From Pseudomonas thivervalensis (lineage in GTDB: Bacteria > Pseudomonadota > Gammaproteobacteria > Pseudomonadales > Pseudomonadaceae), in NCBI RefSeq assembly GCF_001269655.1, contig NZ_LHVE01000020.1, forward strand, positions 434,001-498,000: DNA of 64,000 nt, given 5' to 3'. Positions 1 through 9,920 of this stretch are shown one piece after another; the stretch's first letter is position 1; the number at the start of each line of letters is the position of its first letter. The notes beneath the pieces were generated by a model. The model had not been told where the DNA came from and made no database searches. It worked only from the letters and a program-made list of their open reading frames with translations. The translations under genes and the position numbers were made by a program.

Positions 1-69
1 GGCAAAGCCAAATACTTGAGCGGTTCGGACGGATTAATGCCAAGTGGCTAGCACGTCAACTGCAACGTT

Positions 70-990
70 TCAGCCCAGACGCTGCACATCGGGCAATTGC
101 ATGGCCTTGACCTCGCCTTGGAGAAAGTCGCTGAGCCGGCGCAAACGTTCACCTCCCGGCCGGGTTTTCGGCCAGACCAGGTAATAGTGTTCACCGCTGG
201 CGACAGCCGTCGGCCACGGCAGGCTCAGGCGCCCTTGAGCAACGTCCTCGGCCACCATCAGCAGGTCGCCCATGGACACCCCATAGCCGCGCGCCGCCGC
301 GATCATACCCAGCTCCAGGGTATCGAACACCTGCCCGCCCTTGAGCGAGACCTTGTCGGAAAGCCCCATGCGTTGCAGCCAGTTGCGCCAGTCCCGGCGA
401 TCCGGGGTCGGGTGCAGCAATTCAGCATTGGCCAACCGCGCCACATCCCAAGGCTGATCGTTCAACAGGTTCGGCGCGCCCACCGGAATCAACTCCTCGG
501 GGAACAGCAAACTGGCCTCCCAGTCCGCCGGAAAATGCCCGTTACTCAGCAATACGGCGCAATCGAAGGGCTCGACATTGAAGTCCACCGAATCGATGTC
601 CATCCAGGCACTGGTCAGTTGCACCTCGTTGCCCGGCTGCAGATGCCGAAAACGGCTCAGGCGCGCCAACAGCCAGCGCATGGTCAACGTGGACGGCGCT
701 TTCATGCGCAGGATGCCGTCTTCGCCATGCAAGGTGTGGCAGGCCCGCTCCAGCGCCATGAAACCCTCACGCACGCCGGGCAACAACAACCGCGCCGCCT
801 CGGTCAATTGCAGGTTGCGGCCACTGCGCTGGAACAGCCGACAGGCAAAGTGATCTTCCAGCGTGCGAATGTGCCGGCTGACAGCGCTCTGGGTGATCGA
901 CAGCTCTTCGGCGGCCCGGGTGAACGAGCTGTAGCGCGCCGCGGCTTCGAATGCCCGCAGCGCATAAAGCGGAGGAAGACGACGAGACAT
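70..990 (-). CDS. LysR-family transcriptional regulator (GcvA-like)
   Basis: A 306-residue LysR regulator. The N-terminal winged helix-turn-helix (about residues 1-65) contains the LysR pattern FTRAAEELSITQSAVSRHI, and a periplasmic-binding-protein-like effector domain makes up the rest. The opening LPPLYALRAFEAAARYSSFT resembles the GcvA/TrpI branch. The frame is open further upstream, but ATG at 990 fits the family start, is preceded by a GGAG about ten bases away, and gives the usual LysR length. It is divergent from the MATE efflux gene, so that gene is a plausible target, as LysR proteins often control the neighbour read in the opposite direction. The effector is unknown. Confidence 0.9.
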   Translation of the reverse strand: MSRRLPPLYALRAFEAAARYSSFTRAAEELSITQSAVSRHIRTLEDHFACRLFQRSGRNLQLTEAARLLLPGVREGFMALERACHTLHGEDGILRMKAPSTLTMRWLLARLSRFRHLQPGNEVQLTSAWMDIDSVDFNVEPFDCAVLLSNGHFPADWEASLLFPEELIPVGAPNLLNDQPWDVARLANAELLHPTPDRRDWRNWLQRMGLSDKVSLKGGQVFDTLELGMIAAARGYGVSMGDLLMVAEDVAQGRLSLPWPTAVASGEHYYLVWPKTRPGGERLRRLSDFLQGEVKAMQLPDVQRLG

Positions 991-1142
991 CGCAAAAGCT
1001 CCATGGCGTGGTTTGCAAACCCTACCAGAAACCCATCCAGCATGAGTTTTAATCATGCCAGCGATCTTTTTTATCCTTTTGTGCAATCCGCCAGGAGCGC
1101 CGAGAATCGTCGCTTTACTGCCTTGTTTGAACATGGAGCGTG

Positions 1143-2543
1143 ATGATCATGCGGCATCCTGTGCGTACCGAACTCTGGGCCATCCTCCGGCTGGCGGGGC
1201 CGTTGATTGCCTCGCAGTTGGCGCACATGCTGATGGTGCTCACCGACACGGTGATGATGGCGCGCCTGAGCCCCGAAGCCCTCGCCGGTGGCGGGCTCGG
1301 GGCGGCCACCTATTCGTTCGTGTCGATCTTCTGCATCGGCGTGATCGCTGCGGTGGGCACCCTGGTCGCGATCCGCCAGGGCGCAGGCGATGTCGAGGGC
1401 GCCACCCGGCTGACCCAGGCCGGATTATGGCTGGCCTGGTTGATGGCGCTGATGGCCGGGTTGCTGCTGTGGAACCTCAAGCCGGTACTGCTGATGTTCG
1501 GCCAGACCGAAACCAACGTGCTGTCCGCCGGGCAATTCCTGCTCGCGCTGCCGTTCGCCCTGCCCGGCTACCTGAGCTTCATGGCCCTGCGCGGCTTCAC
1601 CAGTGCCATCGGCCGGGCCACGCCGGTCATGGTGATCAGCCTGGGTGGCACGGTGGCCAACTTCCTGCTCAACTACGCGCTCATCACCGGCATGTTCGGC
1701 CTGCCGAAGCTCGGCTTGATGGGCATCGGCCTGGTCACGGCCATCGTCGCCAACTGCATGGCCCTGGCGCTGGCCTGGCACATTCATCGGCACCCGGCCT
1801 ATCGCGCCTATCCGCTGCTTGATGGGCTGTCGCGGCCCAATCGCCAGTACCTCAAGGAACTGTGGCGCCTGGGCCTGCCGATTGGCGGCACCTACGCGGT
1901 GGAAGTCGGGCTGTTCGCATTCGCCGCCCTGTGCATGGGCACCATGGGCAGCACGCCGTTGGCGGCCCACCAGATCGCCCTGCAAATCGTCTCGGTGGCG
2001 TTCATGGTGCCGGCGGGGATGTCCTACGCCATCACCATGCGCATCGGCCAGCACTACGGTGCCGGGCAATTGCTGATGGCGCGCCTGGCCGGGCGGGTCG
2101 GGATCGGCTTTGGCGCGGCCGCAATGCTGGCGTTCGCCATGGTGTTCTGGTTGCTGCCGCATCAACTGATCGGCCTGTTCCTGGACCACGACGACCCGGC
2201 GTTCCGCGACGTGATCAACCTGGCCGTGAGCCTGTTGGCGGTGGCGGCGTGGTTCGAGCTGTTCGACGGCACGCAAACCATCGCCATGGGCTGCATCCGC
2301 GGGCTCAAGGACGCCAAGACCACTTTCCTGGTGGGCCTGGGTTGCTATTGGCTGATCGGTGCGCCGGCGGCATGGTGGATGGCGTTTCACCTGACCTGGG
2401 GGCCGACCGGTGTCTGGTGGGGCCTGGCCCTGGGGCTGGCCTGCGCGGCCGTGAGCCTGACGCTGGCATTTGAATGGAAGATGAAGCGGATGATCAGGCG
2501 TGAACCCGGGAAACCGGCTTTCGAGATCGTTCAAACTGAATGA
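1143..2543 (+). CDS. MATE-family multidrug efflux transporter (NorM/PmpM-like)
   Basis: A 466-residue inner-membrane protein with about twelve hydrophobic segments and the two-fold MATE arrangement. The opening, with ELWAILRLAGPLIASQLAHM and VLTDTVMMARL, is typical of the NorM branch, which exports cationic drugs and dyes by Na+ or H+ antiport. Start choice is ambiguous among GTG 1140, ATG 1143 and ATG 1149. A GGAG at 1135-1138 serves 1143 (4-base spacer) or 1149 (10-base spacer). It is divergent from the LysR gene and convergent with the EAL gene, with a REPIN between the ends. The drug spectrum cannot be read from sequence. Confidence 0.92.
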   Translation: MIMRHPVRTELWAILRLAGPLIASQLAHMLMVLTDTVMMARLSPEALAGGGLGAATYSFVSIFCIGVIAAVGTLVAIRQGAGDVEGATRLTQAGLWLAWLMALMAGLLLWNLKPVLLMFGQTETNVLSAGQFLLALPFALPGYLSFMALRGFTSAIGRATPVMVISLGGTVANFLLNYALITGMFGLPKLGLMGIGLVTAIVANCMALALAWHIHRHPAYRAYPLLDGLSRPNRQYLKELWRLGLPIGGTYAVEVGLFAFAALCMGTMGSTPLAAHQIALQIVSVAFMVPAGMSYAITMRIGQHYGAGQLLMARLAGRVGIGFGAAAMLAFAMVFWLLPHQLIGLFLDHDDPAFRDVINLAVSLLAVAAWFELFDGTQTIAMGCIRGLKDAKTTFLVGLGCYWLIGAPAAWWMAFHLTWGPTGVWWGLALGLACAAVSLTLAFEWKMKRMIRREPGKPAFEIVQTE

Positions 2544-2550
2544 GCTTCCC

Positions 2551-2642
2551 TTGTGGGAGCGAGCCTGCTCGCGATGACGGTGTGTCAGTCAATATAGCTG
2601 TCGACTGGTCTACCGCTATCGCGAGCAGGCTCGCTCCCACAG
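2551..2642. repeat. REPIN, type A (two inverted REP arms)
   Basis: Two inverted copies of the type A REP core, GTGGGAGCGAGCCTGCTCGC and its complement, flank a short variable spacer. It lies between the convergent ends of the MATE and EAL genes. Confidence 0.9.
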
Positions 2643-2651
2643 GAGTTTGTA

Positions 2652-4322
2652 TTAGCTCATTTCCAGTGTGGACTGCTGATCACCCTCGAACGTCAAGTAC
2701 TCCACCAACTCCGGCAACGGCAGCGGCTTGCTGATCAGGAAGCCCTGCACCTGGTCGCAACCGAAACCGCGTAGCAGGTCCAGTTGTTCCTGGGTCTCCA
2801 CCCCTTCGGCCACCACCTCCAGGTTGAGGTTGTGGGCCAGGTTGATCATGGCGTGTACCAGCTTGCGGTTCTCTTCGCGCTGCTCCATGCCGCCGACGAA
2901 GCTCTTGTCGATCTTGAGCAAGGCGATCGGCAGGCTGTTGAGGTGCACGAACGAGGAGAAGCCGGTGCCGAAGTCATCCAGGGAGAAGCGCACCCCCAGG
3001 CGGCCGAGGGCATCCATGGTCTGCTTGACCAGTTCGCTGCGGCGCATGACGGCAGTTTCGGTGAGTTCGAACTCCAGCCATTGCGCTTCGACACCTCGCT
3101 CGGCAATCAGCCGGCTCAAGGTCGGCAGCAACTGGCTGTCCTGAAACTGCCGGAAGGACAGGTTGACCGCCATGTGCAACGGCGCCAGCCCCCGCTCGCG
3201 CAGGGCCTGCATGTCCCGCAGCGCCCGGGAAATCACCCAGTAGCCCAGCGGCACGATCAGGCCGCTCTGTTCGGCCAGCGGCACGAACTCACTCGGCGGC
3301 AGCAAGCCACGCTCGCCGTGACGCCAGCGCACCAGAGCTTCGAGACCCACGATATGGCCGCCATCGAGGTTCAGCCGCGGCTGGTAATGCAGCTCCATTT
3401 CGTCGCGGCGCAGTGCCCGGCGCAGTTCGCTTTCCAGGTCGGCGAGGCTGCGGGCATTGCGATTAATGCGTTCGTTGAAGATATGAAAGGTGCAGCCCTG
3501 GGTGCTCTTGGCCTGCTGCATGGCGATGTGGGCGTGCCACATCAGCGGATCGGCGCCGGCCTGGGCGCGGGCATGGGCGACGCCCAGGCTGCAGCCGATC
3601 AGCAGGCTTTCACCGTCCACCCAATAGGGCTCGGCCAAGGCTTCGGTGATACGTTCGGCCATCCATTCGGCCCGCTGCGGGGCGCGGCGGGTGTCGATCA
3701 GCAAGGCGAATTCGTCGCTGCCCAGGCGCGCCAATTGATCGCCGGCCTCCAGCGAGCCCTTGAGCCGCGACACCACTTGCAGGATCAAGCGGTCACCGGC
3801 CTGGTGGCCGAGGGCGTCGTTGGCGTGGCGAAAGTTGTCCAGGTCCAGGTGACCGAGCGCCAGGCCACGGCCGTCATTTTCCGCCAGGCGCGCCGCCAGC
3901 AAGGTCTGGAAGCCCTGGCGATTGGCGATGCCTGTCAGCGGGTCCTGTTCAGCGAGGCGCTGCAAGGTGTTTTCCAGCACGCCGCGTTCGCGCACATGGC
4001 GCAGGCAACGACGCAGGGTCGCACTGTCGAGCACATCGCGCACCAGCCAGTCGCTGACGCCGTCGGGGGCAATCGCTGGCTCGTGTTCAAGCAAGAGGAT
4101 GGTCGGCAGGCTGCAACGGCCCGGCGCCGGCTGCAACGCCGTCACCGTCAGCAACACCGCATTGCGATTGTCTTCGAACAGGCTGCTGACCGACTCCCAG
4201 CTCGGGGCGCTGATCAATACGACCGAGGCACCCAGGGGCACCAGGCACTCGCGCAATATTGCTGACCACTCAGGCTCTTGGGCCAATAACAGCAAACGCA
4301 AGGGTTCGACAGGCGTTGACAA
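2652..4322 (-). CDS. GGDEF/EAL-domain protein, probable c-di-GMP phosphodiesterase
   Basis: A 556-residue protein. Residues 1-115 look like a receiver-type fold without clear acidic pocket residues. A GGDEF domain follows (about 125-285) whose signature reads GSDEF at 201-205 and which lacks an RxxD inhibitory site just upstream. A C-terminal EAL domain (about 300-545) has an intact EAL motif at 328-330 and the loop DDFGTGFSS. The likely activity is hydrolysis of cyclic di-GMP to pGpG, with the degenerate GGDEF domain possibly regulatory. Position between MATE and rep matches PAO1 PA5295, which I recall as the phosphodiesterase ProE. No transmembrane segment or signal peptide is seen, so it is probably cytoplasmic. 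Confidence 0.9.
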   Translation of the reverse strand: MSTPVEPLRLLLLAQEPEWSAILRECLVPLGASVVLISAPSWESVSSLFEDNRNAVLLTVTALQPAPGRCSLPTILLLEHEPAIAPDGVSDWLVRDVLDSATLRRCLRHVRERGVLENTLQRLAEQDPLTGIANRQGFQTLLAARLAENDGRGLALGHLDLDNFRHANDALGHQAGDRLILQVVSRLKGSLEAGDQLARLGSDEFALLIDTRRAPQRAEWMAERITEALAEPYWVDGESLLIGCSLGVAHARAQAGADPLMWHAHIAMQQAKSTQGCTFHIFNERINRNARSLADLESELRRALRRDEMELHYQPRLNLDGGHIVGLEALVRWRHGERGLLPPSEFVPLAEQSGLIVPLGYWVISRALRDMQALRERGLAPLHMAVNLSFRQFQDSQLLPTLSRLIAERGVEAQWLEFELTETAVMRRSELVKQTMDALGRLGVRFSLDDFGTGFSSFVHLNSLPIALLKIDKSFVGGMEQREENRKLVHAMINLAHNLNLEVVAEGVETQEQLDLLRGFGCDQVQGFLISKPLPLPELVEYLTFEGDQQSTLEMS

Positions 4323-4595
4323 GCTGACTCCCTAGACTCTGCAAGGTGGTAGGCGCCGGGCATTATGACCTGCCGATGGGCAATGACCAATGCCAATGGT
4401 TCTCAAATACGCGCTTTCGGTGGTTTTTTCCGCTCGAAACGCTACGCGGGACTCAATTGGCTCCACATCCTGCGTGAAAGTGACAAAAGCGGCAAATGAC
4501 AATCCTGTGTGCGTCACAAGTCGGACAGAGCAGCACAATTCTCTGAGCCTGTTAAAATGCCGGCCCATTTCGCAAACGACTCCCTGAACCCTGTC

Positions 4596-6605
4596 ATGTC
4601 CCGACTCAATCCCCGGCAGCAAGAAGCCGTGAACTATGTCGGCGGCCCTCTTTTGGTGCTCGCCGGTGCAGGCTCCGGCAAGACCAGCGTGATCACCCGC
4701 AAGATCGCGCACCTGATCCAGAATTGTGGCATCCGCGCCCAGTACATCGTCGCCATGACCTTCACCAACAAGGCCGCCCGGGAAATGAAAGAGCGGGTCG
4801 GCGGCCTGCTGCGCGCCGGCGAAGGGCGCGGCTTGACGGTCTGTACCTTCCACAACCTGGGCCTGAACATCATCCGCAAGGAACACGCGCGGCTGGGCTA
4901 CAAACCGGGCTTCTCGATTTTCGACGAGACCGACGTCAAGGCCCTGATGACCGACATCATGCAGAAGGAATATTCGGGCGACGACGGCGTGGATGAGATC
5001 AAGAACATGATCGGCGCCTGGAAAAACGACCTGATCCTGCCGCCCGAGGCCTTGGAGAATGCTCGCAATCCCAAGGAACAGACCGCCGCCATCGTCTACA
5101 CCCACTATCAACGCACGCTCAAGGCGTTCAACGCGGTGGACTTCGACGACCTGATCCTGTTGCCGGTCAAGCTGTTCCAGGAACACGCCGACATTCTCGA
5201 AAAATGGCAGAACAAGGTCCGCTACCTGCTGGTGGACGAATACCAGGACACCAACGCCAGCCAGTATTTGCTGGTGAAACTACTGATCGGCAAGCGCAAC
5301 CAGTTCACCGTGGTGGGCGACGACGACCAGTCGATCTACGCCTGGCGCGGCGCGCGGCCGGAAAACCTGATGCTGCTCAAGGAAGACTACCCGTCGCTCA
5401 AAGTGGTGATGCTGGAGCAGAACTACCGCTCCACCAGCCGCATCCTGCGCTGCGCCAACGTGCTGATTTCCAACAACCCCCACGAGTTCGAAAAGCAACT
5501 GTGGAGCGAGATGGGCCACGGCGACGAGATCCGCGTGATCCGTTGCCGCAACGAAGACGCCGAAGCCGAGCGCGTGGCCATGGAAATTCTCAGCCTGCAC
5601 CTGCGCACGGACCGGCCGTACAGCGACTTTGCGATCCTGTACCGCGGCAACTACCAGGCCAAGCTGATCGAGCTGAAACTGCAGCATCACCAGGTTCCCT
5701 ATCGCCTGTCGGGGGGCAACAGCTTTTTCGGACGCCAGGAAGTGAAGGACCTGATGGCCTACTTCCGCCTGATCGTGAACCCGGACGACGACAACGCCTT
5801 CCTGCGGGTGATCAACGTGCCGCGCCGGGAAATCGGTTCGACCACCTTGGAAAAACTCGGCAACTACGCCACCGAACGCAAAATCTCGATGTACGCCGCC
5901 ACCGATGAGATCGGCCTGGGCGAGCACCTGGACAGCCGCTTCACCGACCGCCTGGCGCGCTTCAAACGCTTCATGGACAAGGTCCGCGAGCAATGCGCTG
6001 GCGAAGATCCGATCTCGGCGCTGCGCAGCATGGTGATGGACATCGATTACGAGAACTGGCTGCGCACCAACAGCTCCAGCGACAAGGCTGCCGACTACCG
6101 CATGAGCAACGTCTGGTTCCTGATCGAGGCGTTGAAAAACACCTTGGAAAAAGACGAAGACGGCGACATGACGGTCGAGGACGCCATCGGCAAACTCGTG
6201 CTGCGGGACATGCTCGAGCGCCAGCAGGAAGAGGAAGAAGGTGCCGAGGGCGTGCAGATGATGACGTTGCATGCCTCCAAGGGCCTGGAGTTTCCCTACG
6301 TGTTCATCATGGGCATGGAAGAAGAAATCCTCCCGCACCGTTCCAGCATCGAGGCCGACACTATCGAAGAGGAACGGCGCCTGGCCTATGTCGGTATCAC
6401 CCGGGCACGCCAGACGCTGGCCTTCACCTTCGCCGCCAAGCGCAAGCAATACGGCGAAGTGATCGACTGCGCCCCCAGTCGCTTTCTCGATGAACTGCCG
6501 CCGGACGACCTGGCCTGGGAAGGCAACGACGACACGCCGACGGAAGTCAAAGTCGTTCGCGGCAACAGTGCCCTGGCGGATATACGCGCGATGTTAAAGC
6601 GCTAG
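4596..6605 (+). CDS. rep: ATP-dependent DNA helicase Rep
   Basis: A 669-residue superfamily 1A 3'-5' helicase that clears proteins ahead of replication forks. The Walker A motif AGAGSGKTS is at residues 23-31, motif II reads DEYQDTN, and further motifs include VVGDDDQSIYAWRGA and the late HASKGLEFPYVF. The frame is open upstream to 4509, but ATG at 4596 begins MSRLNPRQQEAVNYV, the normal Rep N-terminus, and gives the expected length. The ribosome-binding site is weak. It is followed after 54 bases by xpt in the same direction. Confidence 0.96.
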   Translation: MSRLNPRQQEAVNYVGGPLLVLAGAGSGKTSVITRKIAHLIQNCGIRAQYIVAMTFTNKAAREMKERVGGLLRAGEGRGLTVCTFHNLGLNIIRKEHARLGYKPGFSIFDETDVKALMTDIMQKEYSGDDGVDEIKNMIGAWKNDLILPPEALENARNPKEQTAAIVYTHYQRTLKAFNAVDFDDLILLPVKLFQEHADILEKWQNKVRYLLVDEYQDTNASQYLLVKLLIGKRNQFTVVGDDDQSIYAWRGARPENLMLLKEDYPSLKVVMLEQNYRSTSRILRCANVLISNNPHEFEKQLWSEMGHGDEIRVIRCRNEDAEAERVAMEILSLHLRTDRPYSDFAILYRGNYQAKLIELKLQHHQVPYRLSGGNSFFGRQEVKDLMAYFRLIVNPDDDNAFLRVINVPRREIGSTTLEKLGNYATERKISMYAATDEIGLGEHLDSRFTDRLARFKRFMDKVREQCAGEDPISALRSMVMDIDYENWLRTNSSSDKAADYRMSNVWFLIEALKNTLEKDEDGDMTVEDAIGKLVLRDMLERQQEEEEGAEGVQMMTLHASKGLEFPYVFIMGMEEEILPHRSSIEADTIEEERRLAYVGITRARQTLAFTFAAKRKQYGEVIDCAPSRFLDELPPDDLAWEGNDDTPTEVKVVRGNSALADIRAMLKR

Positions 6606-6659
6606 AATTGACCACTTTTTACCGACTTCAGGCGCTCACGCGCCATCAGAGGAGGCTTC

Positions 6660-7232
6660 ATGGAAGCCCTGCACCAGAAAATCCGCGAGCTAGGCATCGT
6701 GCTGTCCGACCAGGTCCTGAAGGTTGATGCATTTCTCAACCACCAGATCGACCCGCAGTTGATGAAGCTGATCGGCGACGAATTCGCCGCGCTGTTCAAG
6801 GATTCGGGCATCACCAAGATCGTCACCATCGAAGCCTCGGGCATTGCTCCGGCGATCATGACCGGGCTGAACCTTGGCGTGCCGGTGATCTTCGCCCGCA
6901 AGCAACAGTCCCTGACCCTGACGGAGAACCTGCTGTCGGCCACCGTGTATTCGTTCACCAAGAAGACCGAAAGCACCGTCGCCATTAGCCCGCGCCACCT
7001 GACCAGCAGTGATCGGGTGTTGATCATCGATGACTTCCTGGCCAACGGCAAAGCCTCCCAGGCGCTGATTTCCATCATCAAGCAGGCCGGCGCTACCGTC
7101 GCCGGGCTGGGGATCGTGATCGAGAAGTCATTCCAGGGCGGCCGTGCGGAACTGGATGCCCAGGGTTATCGTGTTGAGTCGTTGGCCCGGGTGCAGTCGC
7201 TGGCAGGTGGGGTCGTGACTTTCATCGACTGA
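6660..7232 (+). CDS. xpt: Xanthine phosphoribosyltransferase
   Basis: A 190-residue cytoplasmic purine-salvage enzyme that converts xanthine and PRPP to XMP. The type I phosphoribosyltransferase PRPP loop is visible as VLIIDDFLANGKAS, and length matches Xpt rather than the Gpt family. The start ATG at 6660 has a strong AGAGGAGG ribosome-binding site. It is codirectional with rep and may be co-transcribed. No purine riboswitch-like structure is evident in the 54-base gap. Confidence 0.94.
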   Translation: MEALHQKIRELGIVLSDQVLKVDAFLNHQIDPQLMKLIGDEFAALFKDSGITKIVTIEASGIAPAIMTGLNLGVPVIFARKQQSLTLTENLLSATVYSFTKKTESTVAISPRHLTSSDRVLIIDDFLANGKASQALISIIKQAGATVAGLGIVIEKSFQGGRAELDAQGYRVESLARVQSLAGGVVTFID

Positions 7233-7253
7233 CCCAGTGCCCCCACAGGGGAT

Positions 7254-9188
7254 TTAGGTTGGTTGTTGTTGCGCAGTCGCCTTGAGCCCCGCCAGCAGCA
7301 ACCGCTGGCCTACCTCCTCCTTCAGCCCCTCAGGGCTCGTCAGCTGCATCCGCTCCAGATGCCCGGCAAACTCCCACGGCTCCGGCGCATCGAGGGCGGC
7401 TTTGCCCAACTCCAGGATCTCGGTGAGCTTGAACTTGCTCTTGAGCCAGTTCAGCGCCCGCAACAGATCCCGCTCGACCCCATCGAAATCGCAGCCCAGC
7501 GGGTATTCGGGAAACAGGTTCGGATGGCGCGCCTGGATAGCCTGCAAACGCTCCGAGGTGTTGTCGGCGAACCGTGGATCGAGACGGAAATCCTTCGGCA
7601 GCTTGCCGGCACTTTGCGCCAGCTCGATCAGCCCGGGCTGGAAGCGAGAATCGCTGATGTTCAGCAACGCCTCGATCACCGCGGCGTCGGTTTTGCCGCG
7701 CAGGTCGGCGATGCCGTATTCGGTCACCACGATGTCGCGCAGGTGTCGGGGAATCGTGCAGTGGCCGTACTCCCAGACGATGTTCGAGCTGATCTCGCCG
7801 CCGGCCTCACGCCAACTGCGCAGCAGCAGGATCGAGCGCCCGCCCTCCAGGGCATGGCCCTGGGCAACGAAATTGTATTGCCCGCCCACACCGCTGAGCA
7901 CCCGTCCGTTTTCCAACTGGTCGGCCACCCCGGCCCCCATCAGGGTCATGGTGAAGACCGTGTTGATGAATCGTGCATCGAGTCGCTGCAGGCGCTTGAG
8001 CTGTTCCTGGCCGTACAGCTCGTTGATGTAACTGATGCGTGTCATGTTGAATTCGCGCAGACGGCTTTGCGGCAATTCGCGCAGGCGCTCGTAAAAACTG
8101 CGCGGGCCGAGGAAAAATCCGCCGTGTATGCAGATGCCGTCGGGTTGCGCCGCCTCGTCGAGGGTCCCGGCGTTCACCCGCTCCTGGGTCGGCTCGTCGG
8201 GGTAGACCTTGCGCCGGATGATCCCGGCCTCGGCCAGCACCAGCAAACCGTTGACGAACATTTCACTGCAACCGTACAGCCCTTTGGCAAACGGCTCGAC
8301 CCCGCCCTCGCGCTCGATCAGTTGCGCCCACTGGCTAAGGTTCAGGTCCGCCAGCAACGCTTGGTAACCGGCGTTATCGGCCTGGCGCGCCAGCAATGCC
8401 GCGGTCAAGGCATCGCCCATGGAGCCGATGCCGATCTGCAGCGTTCCGCCGTCGCGCACCAACGTACTGGCGTGCAGGCCAATCAAATGGTCCTGGAAGC
8501 CCACCGGCATGTTCGGCGTGGAGAACAACGTGTGGCTGTCCTTCTCGTCGATCAACAGGTCGAAAGCGTCGATGCCGATTTCCGCGTCGCCCGGCATGTA
8601 GGGCAAATCGTTGTGCACCTGGCCGACCAGCAGAATGGTTTCCCCGGCCGCCCGACGCTTGGCGATCATCGGCAGCAGGTCGAGGGTGATGTCTGGGTTG
8701 CAGCTCAGGCTCAGGCGATCCGGGTGCGCCGGGTCGCTCGCCACCAACTGCGCCACCAGGTTCAAGCCGGCGGCATTGATGTCCCGGGCCGCGTGGCTGT
8801 AGTTGCTGCTGACGTAGTCCTGCTGGGCCGACGCACTGTGCAGCAGGCTGCCGGGCTGCATGAAGAACTGCTCGACGCGGATGTTTGCCGGCAAGCTGTC
8901 CCGGTGCAGATCGGCCAGGTAATCCAGCTCGGGATAATCACCGAAGACTCGCTCGACAAAGGGTTCTAGGAAGCGCTTCTGCAAACCGTCGCCCAGGTTC
9001 GGCCGGCCCAGGCTCAGGGCGGTGTAGATCGTCAGCTGTCGCTCGGGCAGTTGTGCGATGCGCCGGTACAGCGCGTTGGCGAACAGGTTGGGTTTGCCCA
9101 GCCCCAGGGGCATGCCGAGGTGAATATGCGCAGGCAGGCGCTCAAGCACGTCGTCCACCGCCTGTTCGATTGAACACAACTGCACCAT
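7254..9188 (-). CDS. Acetyl-CoA hydrolase/transferase family protein
   Basis: A 644-residue member of the family I CoA-transferase/acetyl-CoA hydrolase group (Cat1/succinyl-CoA:acetate transferase relatives). The C-terminal part carries the family glycine-rich signature GVGGQYNFV and the following TEYGIADLRGKT. It is longer than the roughly 500-residue Cat1 enzymes, with extra N-terminal sequence, a form I recall as common in Pseudomonas. Whether it hydrolyses acyl-CoA or transfers CoA between acids, and on which acyl group, cannot be decided from sequence. It is a single gene convergent with xpt, at a junction that lacks a REP element. Confidence 0.85.
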   Translation of the reverse strand: MVQLCSIEQAVDDVLERLPAHIHLGMPLGLGKPNLFANALYRRIAQLPERQLTIYTALSLGRPNLGDGLQKRFLEPFVERVFGDYPELDYLADLHRDSLPANIRVEQFFMQPGSLLHSASAQQDYVSSNYSHAARDINAAGLNLVAQLVASDPAHPDRLSLSCNPDITLDLLPMIAKRRAAGETILLVGQVHNDLPYMPGDAEIGIDAFDLLIDEKDSHTLFSTPNMPVGFQDHLIGLHASTLVRDGGTLQIGIGSMGDALTAALLARQADNAGYQALLADLNLSQWAQLIEREGGVEPFAKGLYGCSEMFVNGLLVLAEAGIIRRKVYPDEPTQERVNAGTLDEAAQPDGICIHGGFFLGPRSFYERLRELPQSRLREFNMTRISYINELYGQEQLKRLQRLDARFINTVFTMTLMGAGVADQLENGRVLSGVGGQYNFVAQGHALEGGRSILLLRSWREAGGEISSNIVWEYGHCTIPRHLRDIVVTEYGIADLRGKTDAAVIEALLNISDSRFQPGLIELAQSAGKLPKDFRLDPRFADNTSERLQAIQARHPNLFPEYPLGCDFDGVERDLLRALNWLKSKFKLTEILELGKAALDAPEPWEFAGHLERMQLTSPEGLKEEVGQRLLLAGLKATAQQQPT

Positions 9189-9277
9189 CGGACCCTCCAG
9201 GACATTCCATGAATGTGGGTTGGACCGAGCTTGCCGGGTCTTGGTTGCGATGAACAGCCCCGAAAAAAACCAGGCGC

Positions 9278-9306
9278 AAAAAAGCCGCTCGTAAGCGGCT
9301 TTTTTG
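9278..9306 (-). terminator. Rho-independent terminator of the cytochrome c5 gene
   Basis: The 8-bp stem AAGCCGCT/AGCGGCTT has a four-base loop and A/T tracts on both sides. It lies 17 bases past the cytochrome stop codon and also upstream of the CoA hydrolase gene. Confidence 0.85.
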
Positions 9307-9323
9307 TGAAAGATGTTGGCGTA

Positions 9324-9749
9324 TTACAGGCCAGACATCTCTTTGATGGCGCCCTTGAGGTCGTCATCGGAGCAGTCGGCGCAGGTGCCTTTAGGCGGCA
9401 TGGCGTTGACGCCAGTGATGGCCTTGGCCAGGATGCCGTCGAGACCGCCCTGGTGGTCGGCGCGCTCTTTCCAGGCAGCCTTGTCACCGATTTTCGGCGC
9501 GCCCAGCAGGCCGGTGCCATGGCAAGCGTTGCAATGTTTGGCAATGATATCTTTTGGCGCCTTGGCACCACCAGCGCCACCCGCCGAAGCCACGACTTCC
9601 ATACCCTTGCATTCCTTGCCCTGGACGCAAACCTGGCCGACGGGTTCAAGGCGCTTGGCGATTTCGTCGTTCGGCGCCGCTTGAGCGCTCGCAGCCCATA
9701 GGGCCAATACGGTTGCTGGTGCAGCCAGCATTTTCATAATTAGGTTCAC
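9324..9749 (-). CDS. cycB: Cytochrome c5-family periplasmic electron carrier
   Basis: A 141-residue class I cytochrome c. A signal peptide ends near ALWAASAQA, followed by a mature domain with one haem-binding CNACH motif, a distal methionine region GVNAMPPKGTCADC, and a pair of cysteines characteristic of cytochrome c5. It probably carries electrons in the periplasm to terminal oxidases. GTG at 9749 has a GAGGG eight bases upstream; an alternative ATG four codons downstream (9737) would give a 137-residue form with the same signal peptide. A strong terminator follows. The location matches PAO1 cycB (PA5300, from memory). Confidence 0.92.
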   Translation of the reverse strand: MNLIMKMLAAPATVLALWAASAQAAPNDEIAKRLEPVGQVCVQGKECKGMEVVASAGGAGGAKAPKDIIAKHCNACHGTGLLGAPKIGDKAAWKERADHQGGLDGILAKAITGVNAMPPKGTCADCSDDDLKGAIKEMSGL

Positions 9750-9920
9750 GCGTACACCCTCAATGGTGGCTAGTCACGCCTGCGGCCACGGTTTGCAGGC
9801 GGGCGCAAGTATAGCGGTAAGCCTGTCACTCTGAAACAACCCCAAAGTCGCAAGGGTCTTGTTTGTCATGACAGTCCAACAGGTGGGCGCCTTTGCCACG
9901 CGGGCCTGGCGCCTCTTCGT

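Noticed and set aside
1..69. Possible gene end at the left edge
   Set aside because: No frame with recognisable protein similarity; too short to judge.
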